DNA from: a virus | IMG/VR virus record: IMGVR_UViG_3300017751_000115 | Span: 1-31,281 of that record | Direction: 5' to 3' (one strand) | Length of the DNA: 31,281 bases | Part shown: in pieces, positions 1-8,845 of the stretch | How the letters are laid out: the number at the start of each line of letters is the position of its first letter | How positions within the stretch are numbered: position 1 is the first letter of the stretch | Notes under the pieces: generated by a model | Told to the model about the DNA's origin: nothing | Databases searched by the model: none | The model's input: only the letters and a program-made list of their open reading frames with translations | Translations under genes and position numbers: made by a program

Positions 1-1
1 A

Positions 2-154
2 GAAGATGTTGTAGAAAGAGATAGAAAGTTTAATAATATAAATACATGTTCTAGTTATACATTTACAAACCACAGTAGTTGGGTTGGTGACGGAACTGGT
101 ATTGATGTAGAAGAGCTTGAAGAAGGAGGATATATATCTGAGATAGACGATTAG
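2..154 (+). CDS. C-terminal fragment of an unrecognised phage protein
   Basis: The window opens inside a reading frame that runs 50 codons from base 2 to a TAG at 152-154. The visible residues contain a Ser/Thr/Asn-rich stretch (CSSYTFTNHSSWVGDG) and finish with a very acidic tail (DVEELEEGG, then SEIDD). The frame is open to the left edge, so the start and most of the protein are missing. Residue composition looks like real protein and the frame ends where a short noncoding gap begins, which supports a genuine gene end. I do not recognise the family. Same strand and codon style as the genes that follow. Confidence 0.55.
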   Translation, partial: EDVVERDRKFNNINTCSSYTFTNHSSWVGDGTGIDVEELEEGGYISEIDD

Positions 155-208
155 TGTAATTATTCACTATTTTATGTGATATTATAACTAGATAAATAAC
201 AATAAATT

Positions 209-225
209 AACTTAAATTAAATAAA
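209..225 (+). promoter_or_regulatory. AACT plus A/T leader before the 94-residue gene
   Basis: AACT followed by 13 bases that are all A or T leads directly to the ATG at 226. It is one of seven such leaders in the window. No Shine-Dalgarno sequence is visible. Whether it acts as a phage promoter or as a translation-initiation leader cannot be told from sequence alone. Confidence 0.4.
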
Positions 226-510
226 ATGGCAAAAAGAAAAACACCTAAGGTTAAAGACCTTAAAGTAAAAGCAGACAAGTTAGAAGAACAAGAACTAGAA
301 AACTTGCAAACATTAGTTAAATCTATAGACGCGTTACACTTGAATATAGGTAGAACGAGAGCTGCTGAACATGGCATGTTACACACGTTAGCTGGCAAAC
401 AAGATGAGGTAAAACTTATGCAAGCTAATTTGCAAGATAAATACGGAGATGCTGATATTGATGTAAGAACAGGAGAATTAAAATACAACGATGGACAAGC
501 TGATTCGTAA
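226..510 (+). CDS. Small charged helical protein, function unknown
   Basis: This 94-residue protein begins with a basic stretch (MAKRKTPKVK) and continues as a probable amphipathic helix or short coiled coil rich in Lys, Glu, Leu and Gln (about residues 12-75), ending in an acidic, polar tail. It has no signal peptide or membrane segment. The ATG is preceded by a long A/T leader, and its 3' end overlaps the next gene by 20 bases in another frame, so the two are likely translated together. Small proteins of this kind are common just upstream of the terminase in marine phages, but I cannot assign a role. A helical DNA- or protein-binding accessory factor is possible. Confidence 0.75.
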   Translation: MAKRKTPKVKDLKVKADKLEEQELENLQTLVKSIDALHLNIGRTRAAEHGMLHTLAGKQDEVKLMQANLQDKYGDADIDVRTGELKYNDGQADS

Positions 511-715
511 AATAAGTATTGGTAAAGATTATAAAAATGACGCTATGCACTATGCCGTGGGGCAAGAAGTGTATGGTGGTCATACCATTTTTGAAATAAT
601 AGAAGAAGATGAAAAGTATTCTATATATATAAAAAAAGGAAGAGAAGTTATACCGTGGAAAGATTTTAATAAAAACATGGCTATATCTGTAGAGTACAAT
701 TTAGAGTACAAATAA
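491..715 (+). CDS. Small hypothetical protein, beta-rich
   Basis: A 74-residue protein whose ATG lies inside the end of the preceding gene (20-base overlap) and whose TAA shares its final A with the next ATG (TAATG). That arrangement points to translational coupling in one operon. The sequence has a basic N-terminus (MDKLIRKISIGKDYKND), then short alternating hydrophobic and charged stretches (VYGGHTIFEIIEEDEKYSIYIKKG) that suggest a small beta-sheet or barrel fold. There are no cysteines, membrane segments or catalytic motifs. The family is unknown to me. A compact SH3- or barrel-like domain would fit the pattern, but this is inference. Confidence 0.75.
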   Translation: MDKLIRKISIGKDYKNDAMHYAVGQEVYGGHTIFEIIEEDEKYSIYIKKGREVIPWKDFNKNMAISVEYNLEYK

Positions 716-1296
716 TGAGAGGTGTTTACACTTTTGTTATAGAACCAAAAGGTGAAAGATATAATAATGTTAAAAAAATTGGTGACAAAGAGCTAATATT
801 AAATACAGAAATATCTAAACACGAGTACATAAATAGAGAAGCTACCGTTAAAGCTGTACCTATAGCTTTAGAAACAAATGTAAAGGTAGGAGATACAGTT
901 ATAGTTCATCACAATGTGTTTAGAAGATGGTATAACCAACGTGCTGAAGAAAAAAATAGTGCAAATTATTTTAACGAAAACACGTATGTAGTAAGCGAAG
1001 ATCAAATATTTGCTTGCAATAGTGGAGATGGTTGGAAAGCATTAGATGGTTATTGTTTTATACAGCCGTTAAAACAAGACAGTAAATTACTGTATAAAGG
1101 AAACGAAAAACTAAAAGGAGTTGTTATATACTCTGATGGTACAGTTGAGAAAAATAGTTTAGTAGAATTCAAGGCTACAGGTAAGTATGAGTTTGTCATA
1201 GACAACGAAAGACTTTACAGAGTTAGATCAAATAAAATTATAATTAAATATGAGTATCAAGGAAACGAAGAAAAGTATAATCCAAGCTGGGCATAA
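715..1296 (+). CDS. Probable tandem GroES-fold co-chaperonin-like protein
   Basis: The 193-residue product looks like two GroES-type beta-barrels in a row. Residues about 4-101 follow GroES order: an opening strand (VYTFVIEP), a loop that could be the mobile loop (GDKELILNTEIS), a strand VKAVP, then VKVGDTVIVHHNV and VVSEDQIFA, which align by eye with VKVGDIVIF and IMSESDILAI of bacterial GroES. Residues about 108-183 repeat the plan (DGYCFIQPL, KGVVIYSDG, EKNSLVEFK, YRVRSNKIIIKYE). Phages such as T4 encode a GroES substitute (gp31) to fold their capsid protein with host GroEL, so a similar job here is plausible. The start overlaps the upstream stop (TAATG), and the 3' end overlaps the next gene by 47 bases. 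The fold call is from motif matching, not a search. Confidence 0.6.
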   Translation: MRGVYTFVIEPKGERYNNVKKIGDKELILNTEISKHEYINREATVKAVPIALETNVKVGDTVIVHHNVFRRWYNQRAEEKNSANYFNENTYVVSEDQIFACNSGDGWKALDGYCFIQPLKQDSKLLYKGNEKLKGVVIYSDGTVEKNSLVEFKATGKYEFVIDNERLYRVRSNKIIIKYEYQGNEEKYNPSWA

Positions 1297-1525
1297 GGCA
1301 GTTGAAGAACTTATCAAAGTTGCTAAAGAAGCTATTGTAGATTCTGACGATGATATCTCAGCTGATAGATTAAAAAATGCTGCAGCAACAAAGAAACTAG
1401 CTATATTCGACGCTTTTGAAATACTTAACAGAATACAAGAAGAAGAAAACTTGCTTGAAGGTAAAACACCTGAGAAAGCAGAAGAAAAAATCTTTAGAGG
1501 ATTCGCAGAAGGTAGATCTAAGTAA
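1250..1525 (+). CDS. Small helical protein, candidate terminase small subunit
   Basis: A 91-residue, almost entirely helical protein with no second in-frame Met, so the ATG at 1250 is the only conventional start. It overlaps the upstream gene by 47 bases. Features are a charged N-terminal helix (IKETKKSIIQAGHKAVEEL), an acidic turn (DSDDDIS), a well-formed helix (RLKNAAATKKLAIFDAFEIL) and an acidic C-terminal helix. It ends TAATG directly on the large terminase gene, which is the usual location of a small terminase subunit, the DNA-recognition partner of the motor. There is no clear helix-turn-helix, so the role rests on position and size. It could instead be an unrelated accessory protein. 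Confidence 0.5.
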   Translation: MSIKETKKSIIQAGHKAVEELIKVAKEAIVDSDDDISADRLKNAAATKKLAIFDAFEILNRIQEEENLLEGKTPEKAEEKIFRGFAEGRSK

Positions 1526-3741
1526 TGTACGAGCAAAATTTATATAAAGTAGTTGAACCTATAAAGTTAACTACAATAAAAAGACTTAATAAGGGTAAGA
1601 AGTGGAAGTATGGTTACAACAAAGAGCACGATATTGTAGTTATATCTAACGATGGACAAATAGGTGAAATATATGAAATACAAGGCTTTCAAATAGCTTT
1701 ACCTAAACAACCAAAAAATGTATACTCTAATAAAAATAAAAAATGGGAACAGTTTGAGTATCCTAAAGAATTAGCTAGACTTAAAAGTATATTTGATTGG
1801 AGAGCTTATCCTGAAGAAAAGAAACCTGATTGGTTTGACTATATAGACGAAGAGTTTAATAGAAGAGATAATGGCTTTTGGTTTAACAATAACGGTATAC
1901 CAACGTATATAACAGGTACACACTACATGTACTTACAATGGAGCAAGATTGATGTAGGTGCACCAGACTTTAGAGAAGCTAACAGATTATTCTATATATT
2001 TTGGGAAGCTTGTAAGGCAGATAAAAGATGTTATGGTATGTGTTACCTTAAAAACAGACGATCTGGTTTTTCTTTTATGTCGTCAGCTGAAACAGTTAAC
2101 CAAGCTACAATATCAAGTGATGCAAGGTTTGGTATATTATCTAAAACAGGTGCTGATGCTAAGAAAATGTTTACAGATAAAGTAGTACCTATTAGTATTA
2201 ATTATCCATTTTTCTTTTCACCTATACAAGATGGTATGGATCGTCCAAAGTCTGAGTTAGCGTATAGAGTACCAGCTAGTAAGTTTACTAGAAAAAAGAT
2301 AACAGCAAACGAAAAGATAGAAGATTTAGAAGGACTAGATACAACTATAGACTGGAAAAATACTGGTGATAATAGTTATGATGGTGAAAAACTAAAACTA
2401 TTAGTACATGATGAAAGTGGTAAATGGGAAAGACCTGACAATATATTAAACAACTGGCGTGTTACAAAAACATGTTTAAGATTAGGTAGTAGAATCATAG
2501 GTAAGTGCATGATGGGGTCAACTTCCAACGCCCTAGATAAAGGTGGAGATAATTTTAAGAAATTATACAATGCATCAGACGTTACTCAAAGAAATAGGAA
2601 TGGACAGACAAAGTCTGGTTTATATTCTCTCTTTATCCCAATGGAATGGAACTACGAAGGATTTATTGACCAATACGGACGTCCTGTATTTGATACGCCA
2701 GATAATGATGTCTTCGCCCCAGACGGAGAGTTAATAGATGTAGGTGTAGTAGAGAACTGGCAGAATGAAGCTGACGGTTTAAAGTCAGATCAAGATGCAT
2801 TAAATGAATTTTACAGACAGTTTCCAAGAACTACTGAGCATGCATTTAGAGATGAAACAAAAAATAGTATATTTAACTTAGTTAAATTATACGAGCAAAT
2901 AGATTACAACGAAGAACTAGGATCAACACTAGGTTTATCTACTGGTAATTTTCAATGGGTTAATGGTATAAAAGATTCACAAGTAATATTTTATCCAGAT
3001 CCAAAAGGTAGGTTTAAAGTAAGTTGGATTCCACCAACAAACATACAAAATAACGTTGTAATTAAAAACGGAATAAAATATCCTGGCAATGAGCACATAG
3101 GTGCTTTTGGTTGTGATAGTTACGATATATCAGGAACAGTAGATGGTAAAGGTTCTAAAGGTGCTTTACATGGGTTGACTAAGTTTAGTATGGAAGATGC
3201 TCCACCTAGTCAGTTTTTTTTAGAATATATAGCTAGACCACAAACTGCTGATATATTTTTTGAAGATATACTTTGTGCTTTAGTTTTTTACGGTATGCCA
3301 ATGCTTGCTGAGAATAACAAACCGAGACTGTTGTACTACTTAAGACGTAGAGGTTACAGAGGTTACAGTATGAACAGACCAGATAAAATATGGAATAAGT
3401 TATCTGTAACAGAAAAAGAAATAGGTGGAATACCAAATACAAGTGAAGATATAAAACAAGCACATGCCGCAGCTATTGAGATGTATATTCAACAAAAAGT
3501 CGGCGATGTTGGTGATGGTAAATACGGTAACATGTATTTTAATAGAACACTAAATGATTGGAGCAAGTTTGATATAAACAAAAGAACAAAGTATGATGCA
3601 ACAATTAGCTCTGGATTAGCGATAATGGCTTGTAATAGACATTTATATAGACCTAACCCAAAACAAACAAGACAACCAGTTAATATAAGTATATCAAGAT
3701 ATAATAACAAAGGAACGAATTCAACAATAATTAAACGATAA
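1525..3741 (+). CDS. terL: Terminase large subunit (packaging ATPase-nuclease)
   Basis: This 738-residue protein is the DNA-packaging motor that pumps DNA into the prohead and cuts it. The ATPase half has a deviant Walker A at 176-183 (KNRRSGFS) with the lysine at the front of the loop, as in lambda gpA, a Walker B at 291-297 (KLLVHDE; D296, E297) and a coupling motif GST at 331-333. The nuclease half shows the RNase H-like acidic set: D531 in AFGCDSYD, E596 in MLAENN and D691 in YDATISSG. Length suits the large terminases of crAss-like and related phages. It is coupled to the upstream small gene by TAATG and followed one base later by the portal gene. The motor and nuclease residues look intact. 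Confidence 0.93.
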   Translation: MYEQNLYKVVEPIKLTTIKRLNKGKKWKYGYNKEHDIVVISNDGQIGEIYEIQGFQIALPKQPKNVYSNKNKKWEQFEYPKELARLKSIFDWRAYPEEKKPDWFDYIDEEFNRRDNGFWFNNNGIPTYITGTHYMYLQWSKIDVGAPDFREANRLFYIFWEACKADKRCYGMCYLKNRRSGFSFMSSAETVNQATISSDARFGILSKTGADAKKMFTDKVVPISINYPFFFSPIQDGMDRPKSELAYRVPASKFTRKKITANEKIEDLEGLDTTIDWKNTGDNSYDGEKLKLLVHDESGKWERPDNILNNWRVTKTCLRLGSRIIGKCMMGSTSNALDKGGDNFKKLYNASDVTQRNRNGQTKSGLYSLFIPMEWNYEGFIDQYGRPVFDTPDNDVFAPDGELIDVGVVENWQNEADGLKSDQDALNEFYRQFPRTTEHAFRDETKNSIFNLVKLYEQIDYNEELGSTLGLSTGNFQWVNGIKDSQVIFYPDPKGRFKVSWIPPTNIQNNVVIKNGIKYPGNEHIGAFGCDSYDISGTVDGKGSKGALHGLTKFSMEDAPPSQFFLEYIARPQTADIFFEDILCALVFYGMPMLAENNKPRLLYYLRRRGYRGYSMNRPDKIWNKLSVTEKEIGGIPNTSEDIKQAHAAAIEMYIQQKVGDVGDGKYGNMYFNRTLNDWSKFDINKRTKYDATISSGLAIMACNRHLYRPNPKQTRQPVNISISRYNNKGTNSTIIKR

Positions 3742-3742
3742 T

Positions 3743-6151
3743 ATGGCAGAGTCTGTACATAAAAATTTTCCTTCTCAAGTTGTTAGTGATTTAGAAAAAA
3801 TTACTAATAAATATGGATTACAAGTGGGTCAAGCAATCGAATCAGAATGGTTTGATGAAGCTGGTTCTCACAGGTACTCACATACTAATAGAAAGTTTCA
3901 CAGCTTAAGATTATACGCAAGAGGAGAACAATCAATACAAAAATACAAAGATGAGTTATCTATAAACGGTGATTTGTCTTATCTTAATTTAGACTGGACA
4001 CCAGTACCTATTATACCAAAGTTTGTTGATATTGTTGTTAACGGTATGGCTGGTAGAGGTTACGAACTAAAAGCATATTCACAAGATCAATACGGAGTAT
4101 CAAAAAGAACAGAGTACATGGAGAGCATGATAGCTGATATGCAAACCAAAGAGTTTAATGACGCTGCAAAGCAACAGTTAAACATAGATATGTACCAAAA
4201 CAACCCGGCTGATTTACCAGATACAAAAGGTGAGTTAGAATTACACATGCAGTTGACTTATAAACAAGCAGTTGAAGTTGCAAATGAAACAGCTGTAAAC
4301 ACATTAATGGAAGGTTGTAAATATGATTTAACAAGAAGAAGATGTTTAGAAGATTTAACTGTTTTAGGTATTGCTGCAACTAAAACTAACTTTAACTGGT
4401 CAGAAGGAGCTAAAGTAGAATATGTAGATCCAGCTAGTTTAGTGTACTCATATACTGACTCACCTTATTTTGATGATATATATTATGTTGGTGAAATAAA
4501 AGAAATACCTATAAATGAGTTAGCAAAAGAGTTTCCACATTTATCACAGACGGACTTGGAAACTGTTTCTAAATTATATTCTAGCCATAACGCTAAAAAA
4601 TACCAAAAACAAGGTAGCAAAGATAAAAACAAAGTAACTTTATTGTACTTTAACTATAAAACATATATGAATGATGTTTATAAAGTTAAAACTTTATCTT
4701 CAGGAGCTCAAAAATCTATAAAAAGAGACGATACATTTAAACCACCTACTGATGCTGCTGATTACTCTAGAATACAGAGATCAGTTGAATGTTTATTTGA
4801 AGGTGTTAAAATAGTTGGAACAGAGATTATGTTAAAGTGGGAGAAAGCTGATAACATGATGAGATCTAAAAGTGATTACAATAAAGTTAAGATGAATTAC
4901 TCTATTGTAGCTCCAAAAATGTATAGAGGTAAAATAGAATCACTTGTAAGCAGAATTACTAGCTTTGCTGACATGATACAACTAACTCATCTTAAACTTC
5001 AACAGGTGTTATCTAGAATGGTTCCTGACGGTGTTTATTTAGACATAGATGGTTTAGCAGAGGTTGATTTAGGTAATGGAACAAATTATAACGCTCAAGA
5101 AGCTTTAAACATGTTCTTTCAAACAGGTTCGGTTGTTGGTAGATCGTTTACTCAAGATGGTGATCAGAACCCAGGAAAAATACCTATACAAGAAATTTCA
5201 AATGGAGCTGGCGCGGGCAATAAATTACAAGCACTTATAGGTAACTATAACTACTACCTACAGATGATTAGAGATGTGACTGGTCTTAACGAAGCTAGAG
5301 ATGCTTCAACTCCAGATTCAAGATCACTAGTTGGTATACAAAAATTAGCTGCAGCAAATTCTAATGTAGCAACAAGACATATATTAGATGCATCGTTATT
5401 TTTAACTGTAGAAACAGCTGAAAAAATATCACTTAGAATATCTGACATACTAGAATATTCTCCAACAAAAGACGCTTTTATACAACAAATAGGTGCTCAT
5501 AACGTAGCTACACTAGATGAAATGAAAGAGCTACACTTGTATGACTTTGGTATATTTATAGATTTAATGCCAGACGAAGAAGAAAGACAAATACTTGAAA
5601 ACAACATTCAAATGGCTATTCAGCAAAAAAGTTTAGATGTTGATGACGCTATTGACATAAGGCAGGTTAAGAATTTAAAGATGGCTAACCAGTTGATAAA
5701 GTATAAAAAGAAAAAGAAACTAGAAAGAGATCAAGCTTTACAACAACAAAATATAAAAGCTCAAGGAGAATCTCAACAGCAAGCAGCACAAGCTCAAGCA
5801 CAAGCTGAAATGCAGAAAAACCAAGCAAAGGTAGAAGCTGATATGCAAATGGAAGAAAAAAGAAATGCTATGAAGGTTCAGTATATGCAACAAGAAGCTG
5901 AAATGAAAATGAAACTAATGGATCATGAGTTTGCAATAAACATGAAGCTTAGAGAGGTAGACGCTAGCAATAGCAAAGGTAAAGAAGAAAGTAAAGAAGA
6001 TAGAAAAGACAGAAGACAAAGAGAACAAGCTAGCCAACAAAGCCAATTAATCGATCAAAAAAAGAACGAAACAACTCCTAAGAATTTTGAGTCTGCAGGT
6101 AACGACAGCTTAGGTAGCGGTATGGGCGTAGCTGGTTTGTCTAGTAACTAA
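3743..6151 (+). CDS. Portal protein
   Basis: An 802-residue portal, the dodecameric ring at one capsid vertex through which DNA enters and leaves. Residues 78-106 hold the segment LDWTPVPIIPKFVD followed by IVVNGM, which I associate with portals of crAss-like and marine Bacteroidota phages. The middle is a mixed alpha/beta clip-wing-stem body. From about residue 650 the chain becomes a long Gln/Lys/Met/Ala-rich helix, probably a barrel or coiled coil reaching into the capsid, and it ends in a polar, disordered tail (GNDSLGSGMGVAGLSSN). Position between the large terminase and the scaffold-like gene supports the call. The start is one base after the terminase stop, with no Shine-Dalgarno sequence. 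Confidence 0.88.
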   Translation: MAESVHKNFPSQVVSDLEKITNKYGLQVGQAIESEWFDEAGSHRYSHTNRKFHSLRLYARGEQSIQKYKDELSINGDLSYLNLDWTPVPIIPKFVDIVVNGMAGRGYELKAYSQDQYGVSKRTEYMESMIADMQTKEFNDAAKQQLNIDMYQNNPADLPDTKGELELHMQLTYKQAVEVANETAVNTLMEGCKYDLTRRRCLEDLTVLGIAATKTNFNWSEGAKVEYVDPASLVYSYTDSPYFDDIYYVGEIKEIPINELAKEFPHLSQTDLETVSKLYSSHNAKKYQKQGSKDKNKVTLLYFNYKTYMNDVYKVKTLSSGAQKSIKRDDTFKPPTDAADYSRIQRSVECLFEGVKIVGTEIMLKWEKADNMMRSKSDYNKVKMNYSIVAPKMYRGKIESLVSRITSFADMIQLTHLKLQQVLSRMVPDGVYLDIDGLAEVDLGNGTNYNAQEALNMFFQTGSVVGRSFTQDGDQNPGKIPIQEISNGAGAGNKLQALIGNYNYYLQMIRDVTGLNEARDASTPDSRSLVGIQKLAAANSNVATRHILDASLFLTVETAEKISLRISDILEYSPTKDAFIQQIGAHNVATLDEMKELHLYDFGIFIDLMPDEEERQILENNIQMAIQQKSLDVDDAIDIRQVKNLKMANQLIKYKKKKKLERDQALQQQNIKAQGESQQQAAQAQAQAEMQKNQAKVEADMQMEEKRNAMKVQYMQQEAEMKMKLMDHEFAINMKLREVDASNSKGKEESKEDRKDRRQREQASQQSQLIDQKKNETTPKNFESAGNDSLGSGMGVAGLSSN

Positions 6152-6171
6152 TTATTTAATATTATTATATC
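6146..6171 (+). promoter_or_regulatory. AACT plus A/T leader before the scaffold-like gene
   Basis: AACT straddles the last sense codon and the stop of the portal gene. It is followed by 22 bases that are all A or T except the C just before the ATG at 6172. Same plan as six other leaders in the window. Confidence 0.35.
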
Positions 6172-7326
6172 ATGGAAGAAAACAAAGACGTAGTCGAGGA
6201 GACTACACAAGAAACTGTAGAGCAAACTACAGAACCTCAGGTTGAAGAAAAACAAGAAGAGTCACCAGTATCAATAAATGAAGATGGTGACATAAGATTA
6301 GATTTAACAAAAATACCAACAGAAACAATACCAGAAGAAAATGAAACCACAGAAACAACAGAAGTTGCAGAAGATAACACTGTCAACGAGGGAGTGGTTG
6401 GAGTCGATGAAGATGCCAATGCCCCACAAGAACAAGAAGAGGTACAACCGCAAGCCGAAACACAGGAAGAGACTTTAGAAGAAGCTGTTGAGGAATTTTT
6501 AGATGTACCTGAAAATGTACAAAAGCTAGTTGAGTTTATGAATGAAACTGGTGGAGACATTAATGATTATGTAAGACTGAATACTAATATAGAAGATATG
6601 GACGATTCAGAAATACTAAATGATTATTATAAAAAGACAAAACCTCATCTAAACACAGATGAAATAAACTTCATGTTAGAAGATCAGTTTTCTTACGATG
6701 AAGATTCTGCAGATGAGAAAGAAATATTAAGAAAAAAATTAGCCATGAAAGAGCAAGTTGCTTTGGCTAAAACCTACTTAGACGGGCAAAAGTCTAAATA
6801 CTATGATGAAATCAAAGCTGGAAGTAAGCTCACAGAAGAGCAACAGAAAGCAGTTGAGTTTTTCAATAGTTATAGTCAGGAAGAAAAGCAGAACGAACAA
6901 ATTGTTCGAGATCAGCAAGAAACCTTTTTAAGCAAGACAAATAAAGTTTTTGAAAACTTTGATGGTTTTGAGTTTAATATAGGTGACAAAAAGATCAAGT
7001 ACAATATTCAAGATGTAGCCGCTTTAAAAAACAAGCAAGTTGATATTAACAACTTCGTTGGGAAGTTCCTAAACGAAAACAATGTTATGGACGATGCTGC
7101 TGGTTATCACAAGGGCTTATTCACCGCTATGAATCCTGATGCAATAGCTAAACATTTCTATGAACAAGGCAAGACTGATGCTGTAAAGCAGACTATTGCT
7201 GAATCTAAGAACATTAACACATCGAGGGAATCTCATAAAGTTTATGAAGGTGAAGGAGGTATTAAGTTTAAAGTATTAGGTGAAGATTCTAATGACATGA
7301 AGCTAAGAATTAGAAAACGAAAATAA
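6172..7326 (+). CDS. Acidic capsid scaffold-like protein
   Basis: A 384-residue protein between portal and major capsid protein, where a scaffold is expected. The first ~120 residues are extremely Glu/Thr/Gln-rich and probably disordered (EETTQETVEQTTEPQ and similar). The middle is helical (about 125-260), with acidic segments such as NIEDMDDSEIL and a helix near LRKKLAMKEQVALAKTYL. The C-terminus turns basic (KLRIRKRK), as in many scaffolds where a basic end binds the capsid shell. No protease active site is apparent, so it does not look like a maturation protease. It would direct capsid assembly and then be removed or kept as a core protein. The call rests on position and composition. Confidence 0.65.
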   Translation: MEENKDVVEETTQETVEQTTEPQVEEKQEESPVSINEDGDIRLDLTKIPTETIPEENETTETTEVAEDNTVNEGVVGVDEDANAPQEQEEVQPQAETQEETLEEAVEEFLDVPENVQKLVEFMNETGGDINDYVRLNTNIEDMDDSEILNDYYKKTKPHLNTDEINFMLEDQFSYDEDSADEKEILRKKLAMKEQVALAKTYLDGQKSKYYDEIKAGSKLTEEQQKAVEFFNSYSQEEKQNEQIVRDQQETFLSKTNKVFENFDGFEFNIGDKKIKYNIQDVAALKNKQVDINNFVGKFLNENNVMDDAAGYHKGLFTAMNPDAIAKHFYEQGKTDAVKQTIAESKNINTSRESHKVYEGEGGIKFKVLGEDSNDMKLRIRKRK

Positions 7327-7351
7327 ACTATTAATTTAAAAATTAAAAATT
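7326..7351 (+). promoter_or_regulatory. AACT plus A/T leader before the major capsid gene
   Basis: AACT starts on the last base of the scaffold-like gene's stop codon and is followed by 22 bases that are all A or T up to the ATG at 7352. The major capsid protein is the most abundant virion protein, so a strong initiation or promoter element would be expected here. Confidence 0.45.
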
Positions 7352-8833
7352 ATGGCTGTAACAGGCGTACCCGCTGCTGGATATACTCCAGCTGCAATGA
7401 AACAAACGTTGGCTACCAATTACATCGATTTCACTTCTGGTGGATCAGGTAATACAAATGGATGGGCACAACAATATTTACCAGATCTTATGGAGAAAGA
7501 AGCTGAGGTTTTTGGAAACAGAACTATCTCAGGTTTCTTATCACAAGTAGGAGCTGAAGAATCTATGAGCGCTGATCAAGTAATTTGGTCTGAGCAAGGT
7601 AGATTACATTTAACATATAAAGCTGTAACAGGTGCTGATAACTCTGGGTCTTTAAGATTAACTATGACTGCTGCAACTGACGTTGATGGTACCGCGGTTG
7701 GTAACTCAGGTCTTGATCACGGGATTCGTCCAGGTGATATGCTATTAGTAGCTGACGCTAACACTACTGTTCAAGTATTTGTAAACAGTGTAACTACTTC
7801 AGGTACTGCACAGATCGAATGTGAAAGATACGATGGTAATGCTGCAGGTAATGCTAACTTATCTAGTGATTTAACTGTTCTTGTTTATGGATCTGAATAT
7901 GTTAAAGGTTCTGTAGGTAGAGTAGGTGCTAACACTCCACAGTTCAAATCTAGAACTAACAAGCCAATCATATTAAAAGACAAGTATGAGATCTCTGGAT
8001 CTGATGCTGCTCAAATTGGTTGGGTTGAAATTTCTGGTGAAGAAGGACAAAATGGTTACATGTGGTACTTAAAAGCTTCTGGTGATACAAAAGCTCGTTT
8101 TAACGACTACTTAGAGATGGCGATGATGGAGTCAGTAAAAGCTACTACAATAGCTAACACTAACTCTACAGTTACTGGAGCAACAGGTCCTATCAACGGT
8201 ACTGAAGGTTTATGGCAAGCGCTAGCAACTAGAGGTAATATATCTAACGCATTAGATGGAGCTACTCCTTCTGCTGCTTTAACTGAATTCGATGACATTA
8301 TCGATGAGTTAGACGCTAACGGTGCAATTGAAGAAAACATGTTATTCTTAGATAGAAAAACTTCTATCTCTATTGATGATATGCTTGCTACAATGAACGG
8401 TGGTGGTAGTGGTGCAACTGCTAGAACTTCTTACGGTGTATTTAACAACGAAGAAGACATGGCATTAAACTTAGGTTTCTCTGGTTTCAGACGTGGATCT
8501 TACGATTTCTACAAGTCTGATTTCAAATATCTAAACGATGCTGCTACAAGAGGTGCTATTAACGCGTCTGACTCGACTAACGCGATTCACGGTGTTATGA
8601 TACCTGCAGGTGTATCTTCTGTATATGACCAACAATTAGGAAAGAATCTTAAAAGACCTTTCTTACATGTACGTTACAGAGCTTCTCAAATGGAAAGCAG
8701 AAAGTACAAAACTTGGACTACTGGTTCGGTTGGTGCTGCTACTTCTGATTTAGATGCGATGGAGATGCATTTCTTATCTGAAAGATGTTTAGTTGTTCAA
8801 GGTGCAAATAACTTTGTATTATTGAAAGGATAA
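7352..8833 (+). CDS. Major capsid protein
   Basis: The 493-residue shell protein. Residues 57-89 (GNRTISGFLSQVGAEE, then DQVIWSEQGRLHLTY) match the pattern I know from crAss-like major capsid proteins, which have an HK97-type fold. Further support comes from the beta-rich insertion around residues 95-190 (ADVDG, GIRPGDMLLVAD and similar), a conserved C-terminal part (RPFLHVRYRASQMESRKY) and the position after the scaffold. Codon use stands apart from the neighbours: 11 of 16 Phe codons are TTC and several Arg codons are CGT, while nearby genes mostly use TTT and AGA, a sign of selection for high expression. A strong terminator follows 12 bases after the stop. Confidence 0.92.
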   Translation: MAVTGVPAAGYTPAAMKQTLATNYIDFTSGGSGNTNGWAQQYLPDLMEKEAEVFGNRTISGFLSQVGAEESMSADQVIWSEQGRLHLTYKAVTGADNSGSLRLTMTAATDVDGTAVGNSGLDHGIRPGDMLLVADANTTVQVFVNSVTTSGTAQIECERYDGNAAGNANLSSDLTVLVYGSEYVKGSVGRVGANTPQFKSRTNKPIILKDKYEISGSDAAQIGWVEISGEEGQNGYMWYLKASGDTKARFNDYLEMAMMESVKATTIANTNSTVTGATGPINGTEGLWQALATRGNISNALDGATPSAALTEFDDIIDELDANGAIEENMLFLDRKTSISIDDMLATMNGGGSGATARTSYGVFNNEEDMALNLGFSGFRRGSYDFYKSDFKYLNDAATRGAINASDSTNAIHGVMIPAGVSSVYDQQLGKNLKRPFLHVRYRASQMESRKYKTWTTGSVGAATSDLDAMEMHFLSERCLVVQGANNFVLLKG

Positions 8834-8845
8834 ACATTATCTTTT

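Noticed and set aside
155-208. Short inverted repeat (TCAC/GTGA) as an operator or terminator
   Set aside because: Only about four pairs around an A/T loop; too weak to support a call.
6237-6560. 107-codon minus-strand frame opposite the scaffold-like gene
   Set aside because: It is the Ser/Thr/Val-rich mirror of the Glu/Thr-rich coding repeat on the plus strand; no leader or coupling supports it.
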